The notes under the pieces are model-generated. The model was given only the letters and a program-made list of their open reading frames with translations, searched no databases and was not told the DNA's origin. The position numbers and the translations under genes were made by a program. Source: Kiritimatiellia bacterium (GTDB lineage: Bacteria; Verrucomicrobiota; Kiritimatiellia; RFP12; UBA3636). Taken from it: a stretch of DNA of 7,808 bases. The stretch spans positions 1 to 7,808 of the forward strand of contig JAFSUV010000260.1 in the NCBI GenBank assembly GCA_017450425.1, given 5' to 3'. Of the stretch, positions 5,530-7,808 are shown one piece after another (the stretch's first letter is position 1; the number at the start of each line of letters is the position of its first letter).

Positions 5530-6315
5530 ATGCAACGCAAATCTTCCTTCCCCGCTTTTGCCGCCGCGCTGGCAGCGCTCGTCGCAGGGTGCGAATGGAC
5601 AAGCACTTCGTCATCGGATTCGTGGAGCGGCAGCTACGACGCGATGAACTTCGCCGGCACCTACCGCTCCTCTGCCTCTCTCACCAGCAGTTCAGGCGAA
5701 TCGGACGGATCGCCTGTCGCGTATAGCGAAAGCATTGGTTCAATTTCCAGTAAATCTTTTTCAGGCAAACTCAGCAAGACACCTGTTGTTCCCGGTTCGG
5801 TTGTAATCTCTGTGTCTGATGGCTTTTCTTACCACGACGACAGCGCCGCTAATATTGTCGATGATAACGGAAACACGGTAGGTGCGATTTCGTATTCAGG
5901 AGGCGGCGTATCTTTATCTTTCTCCGGCCAAAAAACAGGCTCTGTTTCAGTTTCATACTCGTACTATCCCGGAACAACAACCGCTGGAACCGACGCCGCG
6001 ACGTCCGACTCCACGTTGAGCAACATTTCGTCGATCACGGTGTCGCAGTCGGGACAGAATCTGTCGATGACGACGAACACCGGCCTCAAGATGTCCGGCA
6101 AGTTCACCGCCGTGCGCCAGACGAGCGGGACGGAAGATTCGACCGTGAAGACTTTCAATGCGCAGTTTCAGGTCTCGTCGTCTAACGGCTACACGTTCGT
6201 CGGCACTCTGAACCACGATTTGTCGTCCGGCTACTGCACCTTGAACGGCACGATCACAAAGGGTAAGGCCGCCGCAGACGTACAGGGCATCGGCCCCGCG
6301 TACAACGCCGGCTAA
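5530..6315 (+). CDS. Secreted lipoprotein, unknown function
   Basis: The product is 261 residues. Residues 1-20 form a lipoprotein signal peptide (basic MQRK, hydrophobic AAALAALVAG) ending in the lipobox LVAG-C21, so the mature protein should be lipid-anchored. The next residues, E22-W23, do not include the Asp that often retains lipoproteins at the inner membrane. The mature part is rich in Ser, Thr and Gly and appears all-beta. An early FAGTYR (41-46) and a late SGKFTAV...FNAQFQVSS...YTFVGTL pattern flank an inserted-looking module (about 85-147). That module has the layout PGSVVISV, DDNGNTVGAISYSGGGVSLSF, VSVSYSY, which resembles small beta domains I associate with phage and surface proteins. 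I do not recognise the family. The ATG at 5530 has GGAG 9 bases upstream (5517-5520) and gives the clean signal peptide; an upstream ATG at 5446 precedes the promoter. Codon use shifts sharply to low GC3 inside the module. ispH follows after 4 bp. Confidence 0.9.
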   Translation: MQRKSSFPAFAAALAALVAGCEWTSTSSSDSWSGSYDAMNFAGTYRSSASLTSSSGESDGSPVAYSESIGSISSKSFSGKLSKTPVVPGSVVISVSDGFSYHDDSAANIVDDNGNTVGAISYSGGGVSLSFSGQKTGSVSVSYSYYPGTTTAGTDAATSDSTLSNISSITVSQSGQNLSMTTNTGLKMSGKFTAVRQTSGTEDSTVKTFNAQFQVSSSNGYTFVGTLNHDLSSGYCTLNGTITKGKAAADVQGIGPAYNAG

Positions 6316-6319
6316 CGCA

Positions 6320-7279
6320 ATGGCGCGGGGGGCTACACGCGCCGTGCGCGTCCTCCGCGCATCCACGGCAGGCTTCTGCGCCGGTGTGCGAAGAGCCATC
6401 GCCCTCGCCGAAAGCGCCGCCCGCAACGCGGGCGGCGCTCGCGTTTTTTCGGACGGGCCGCTCATCCACAACGCGGGCGAAATCAAGCGGCTCGAAGCGC
6501 TGGGGGTGAAGGCGGCGCCGGGAGGAGCGGGAGAGAATGCGCCGGGTGGAGCCGGAGACATAGTTATCATCCGCGCCCACGGGGCCGCGCCGGAGCGCGT
6601 GGAGGCGCTCGAAAAAGCGGGGTTCAGGGTGGTAGATGCAACGTGCCCGCACGTGAAGCGCATTCAGGATACAGTGCGCGGCGCGGCACAGGCGGGGCTC
6701 GCTGTGTGGATCGCCGGAGACGCGAACCACGCCGAGGTAAAGGCGCTCGTCGCGTGGGGGAGCGCGGGGGCGGCGCGGGGCGGCGCGGGGACGGCGCGGG
6801 GCGGCGCGGGGACGATAGTGGTCGGGAGCGGGGAAGAGGCGCGGAATGCGCCGGATCCGGGCAGGCCGATTACGCTTGTCGCGCAAAGTTCGATGGATGA
6901 AGCGGCGTTCGAGGAAATACGGGCGGCGGCGGTAGCGCGGTTCGGGGAAAAAGCGGTGGAGGCGCACTGCACGGTGTGCGCTGCGGCGCGGGAGCGCAGG
7001 GCCGAGGTGGAGGCATTGGCGCGGGTGTGCGACGCCATCGTGGTGGTTGGCGACAGGAGCAGCGCGAATTCGCGGCGACTCGCGGAGCTGGCCGGGCGGC
7101 TGAAGCCGACACAGTTCGTGGAAAGCGCGGAGGAGGTGGATGTGGGGGCGCTGAGGGGAGCGCGGGGGAGCGCGGGGAAGGCGCACCAGACGGTGGGGGT
7201 CACGGCCGGGGCGTCGGTGCCGGAGGCGACGATACGGGCGGTGGAGGAGAAAATTTGTCACACAGAAGCGCAGAGGTGA
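6320..7279 (+). CDS. ispH: 4-hydroxy-3-methylbut-2-enyl diphosphate reductase (IspH)
   Basis: The product is 319 residues, a 4Fe-4S enzyme that reduces HMBPP to IPP and DMAPP, the last step of the MEP pathway in the cytoplasm. The three cluster cysteines are in AGFCAGV (C20), DATCPHV (C109) and CTVCAAARER (C220). Substrate and acid-base residues are in PLIHN (H50), RAHG (H87), NHAEV (H137, E139) and DRSSANSRRL. GVTAGASVPE lies near the end. Two Gly/Ala-rich expansions interrupt the usual sequence at residues 66-81 and 148-165; both are short in-frame duplications. The last residues, HTEAQR and the stop, are encoded by an intergenic repeat end. The ATG at 6320, 4 bp after the lipoprotein gene, has no clear ribosome site. 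A GTG at 6344 with an upstream G-run (6327-6332) is a plausible alternative that would remove eight residues. All key residues are present, so I expect it to be functional. Confidence 0.95.
   Translation: MARGATRAVRVLRASTAGFCAGVRRAIALAESAARNAGGARVFSDGPLIHNAGEIKRLEALGVKAAPGGAGENAPGGAGDIVIIRAHGAAPERVEALEKAGFRVVDATCPHVKRIQDTVRGAAQAGLAVWIAGDANHAEVKALVAWGSAGAARGGAGTARGGAGTIVVGSGEEARNAPDPGRPITLVAQSSMDEAAFEEIRAAAVARFGEKAVEAHCTVCAAARERRAEVEALARVCDAIVVVGDRSSANSRRLAELAGRLKPTQFVESAEEVDVGALRGARGSAGKAHQTVGVTAGASVPEATIRAVEEKICHTEAQR
6515..6562 (+). repeat. ispH: 24-bp in-frame duplication in ispH
   Basis: Two adjacent, imperfect 24-bp units, 6515-6538 and 6539-6562, encode APGGAGEN and APGGAGDI. They lengthen the loop just before the IVIIRAHG strand of IspH. 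The unit is eight codons, so the frame is kept. Confidence 0.7.
6771..6812 (+). repeat. ispH: Perfect 21-bp tandem repeat in ispH
   Basis: CGGCGCGGGG followed by CGGCGCGGGGA (21 bp) occurs twice without a mismatch, at 6771-6791 and 6792-6812. Each copy is seven codons and encodes the repeated RGGAGTA. It sits after the conserved NHAEVKALVAW segment, in a surface-loop position, and probably arose by replication slippage. Confidence 0.85.
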
Positions 7280-7310
7280 CAGAGGCGCAGAGAGCGGACG
7301 CGCCGGAGTG
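7257..7310 (+). repeat. Element-end repeat overlapping ispH 3' end
   Basis: GTCACACAGAAGCGCAGAGG at 7257-7276 matches the left end of the element at 5077 with one difference (A for G at the 11th base). It is followed by further cagaggcgcagag units. The first bases lie inside ispH: codon 313 onward reads HTEAQR and the TGA at 7277-7279 falls at the repeat junction. The upstream AAAATTT resembles the A-rich flanks beside the ends at 5337 and 5416. Confidence 0.85.
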
Positions 7311-7320
7311 ACGCGGGTCG

Positions 7321-7474
7321 GTCACGCGGAGGCGCAGAGAGAGGCAGAGGCGCAGAGGAAGGGTGCCGGATTATCGGGCTTTCGGGTTATCGGCCGCGCG
7401 GCGCGTGGCGCCGCGCTATTTCGCTCCGGGATTTCGGCGGCGGCGATGCCGCCTTGATCGGGATGTCGCGAGGA
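7321..7474 (+). repeat. Palindromic intergenic module, copy B2
   Basis: This is the second copy of the module at 5121-5263. It starts GTCACGCGGAGGCGCAGAGA, continues with the core CCGGATTATCGGGCTTTCGG, and holds a perfect 9-bp hairpin (GCGCGGCGC, loop GTG, GCGCCGCGC at 7396-7416) and the tail ending GTCGCGAGGA. Only the hairpin loop differs from copy B1 (GTG versus GTT). It forms the left arm of the larger palindrome at 7361-7624. Confidence 0.85.
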
Positions 7475-7624
7475 CCTACCAACGACCGCAAGCGCCGGGA
7501 CGCCAGCGCCTCGCGAAATTCCGGCCCTAGCGCGGCGCGGAGCGATGCGCGCCCGAAAATCCGGAGCGATATAGCGCCTCGGCGGTAGCCGGGGCGCGTC
7601 CGAAATCCCGAAAATCCGGCACCC
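7361..7624. repeat. 264-bp nested imperfect palindrome
   Basis: Three nested inverted pairs share nearly the same centre, about 7491 to 7495. The outer arms are 7361-7385 with 7600-7624 (23 of 25 paired). The middle arms are 7413-7438 with 7552-7577 (22 of 26). The inner arms are TCGCGAGG (7466-7473) with CCTCGCGA (7509-7516), perfect. A 35-base loop separates the inner arms. Each arm also carries its own local hairpin: 7396-7416 on the left, and 7574-7583 with 7588-7597 on the right. I see no coding signal. It may be two oppositely oriented copies of the module, or a structured element in its own right. Confidence 0.75.
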
Positions 7625-7727
7625 AGTCGCGGGGGAGAGCGGATGCGGCGCGGGCGACGCATTCTCCCCCACCCGCGCTACGCGCGGGAGCCCCCTCCCG
7701 GAGGGGGCCATTCGAGGGCGACGCGGG
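7602..7727. repeat. 126-bp dispersed repeat, right copy
   Basis: This is an ungapped match to 81-206, in direct orientation and about 7.5 kb away. It keeps both stems: CCCGCGC, TAC, GCGCGGG (7672-7688) and GCCCCCT with AGGGGGC (7690-7708). Together with the left copy it brackets all six genes of the window. Confidence 0.9.
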
Positions 7728-7730
7728 TCG

Positions 7731-7808
7731 GTCACGCAGACGCGCAGAGGAGGCGGAGGCGCAGAGGGAGGGTGCCGGATTATCGGGATTTCGGGTTATC
7801 GGACGCGC
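7731..7808 (+). repeat. Palindromic module, copy B3, cut by window end
   Basis: GTCACGCAGACGCGCAGAGG opens a third plus-oriented copy of the purine-run plus core module (CCGGATTATCGGGATTTCGG at 7775-7794). It continues GTTATCGGACGCGC to the window edge. Its ACGCGC matches the reverse complement of 7593-7598 rather than copies B1 and B2, so it belongs to a different hairpin subtype. Confidence 0.8.

Noticed and set aside
5078..5614. Minus-strand frame of 178 codons across the divergent spacer
   Set aside because: It is a translation of the repeat element and its flanks, ending in repeat-derived Arg/Pro/Leu strings, and it overlaps the lipoprotein signal peptide. It is not a gene.
7361..7624. 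Integron attC site
   Set aside because: The palindrome suggested attC, but no attC-type core (GTTRRRY) pair at the ends, no cassette genes and no integrase are visible, and the copies sit beside housekeeping genes.
7322..7735. Minus-strand frame of 137 codons at the right end
   Set aside because: It is made entirely of repeat modules and the palindrome, and the same peptide strings recur in the frame at 5078-5614, as expected for translated repeats.

Overview
The window is GC-rich bacterial DNA, roughly two-thirds G+C by eye, with six credible protein genes and about 1.3 kb of repeat-dense intergenic sequence. No rRNA, tRNA or phylogenetic marker is present. The two-domain nucleoside diphosphate kinase, the Ser/Thr-rich lipoprotein and the many palindromic intergenic repeats remind me of the PVC superphylum (Kiritimatiellota/Lentisphaerota-type gut bacteria). 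That is only an impression, with low to moderate confidence.

Layout. Positions 1-246 hold no gene: a 55-bp tandem duplication and two 39-bp hairpin-rich tandem units. Positions 247-5012 carry four minus-strand genes, read from high to low coordinates. They are coaD (phosphopantetheine adenylyltransferase, 4458-5012), a 320-bp spacer with a likely promoter and structured leader, a tandem-domain nucleoside diphosphate kinase (2986-4137), a class I aminotransferase (1821-2993) and a class C beta-lactamase-fold serine hydrolase (247-1797). The kinase and aminotransferase genes overlap by 8 bp and the hydrolase follows after 23 bp, so these three look like one transcription unit. Positions 5013-5529 form the divergent spacer: a MITE-like element with long inverted ends, an 80-bp-period direct repeat and a good sigma70-type promoter. 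Positions 5530-7279 carry a plus-strand pair, a secreted lipoprotein of unknown function and ispH (last step of the MEP isoprenoid pathway), 4 bp apart. Positions 7280-7808 are again repeats, including a 264-bp nested palindrome and a second copy of the 126-bp block found at the left end.

The genes are ordinary core metabolism: CoA synthesis, nucleotide triphosphate balance, amino-acid transamination and isoprenoid precursors, plus one hydrolase and one surface lipoprotein. I see no defence, toxin or biosynthetic system. The unusual material is the repeat family. Modular units occur in both orientations, and their hairpin stems differ in sequence while staying paired. One end unit has run into the 3' end of ispH and supplies its last codons and stop. 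Other unusual points are the degenerate first domain of the kinase, Gly/Ala expansions inside ispH, and a compositionally distinct module inside the lipoprotein gene.
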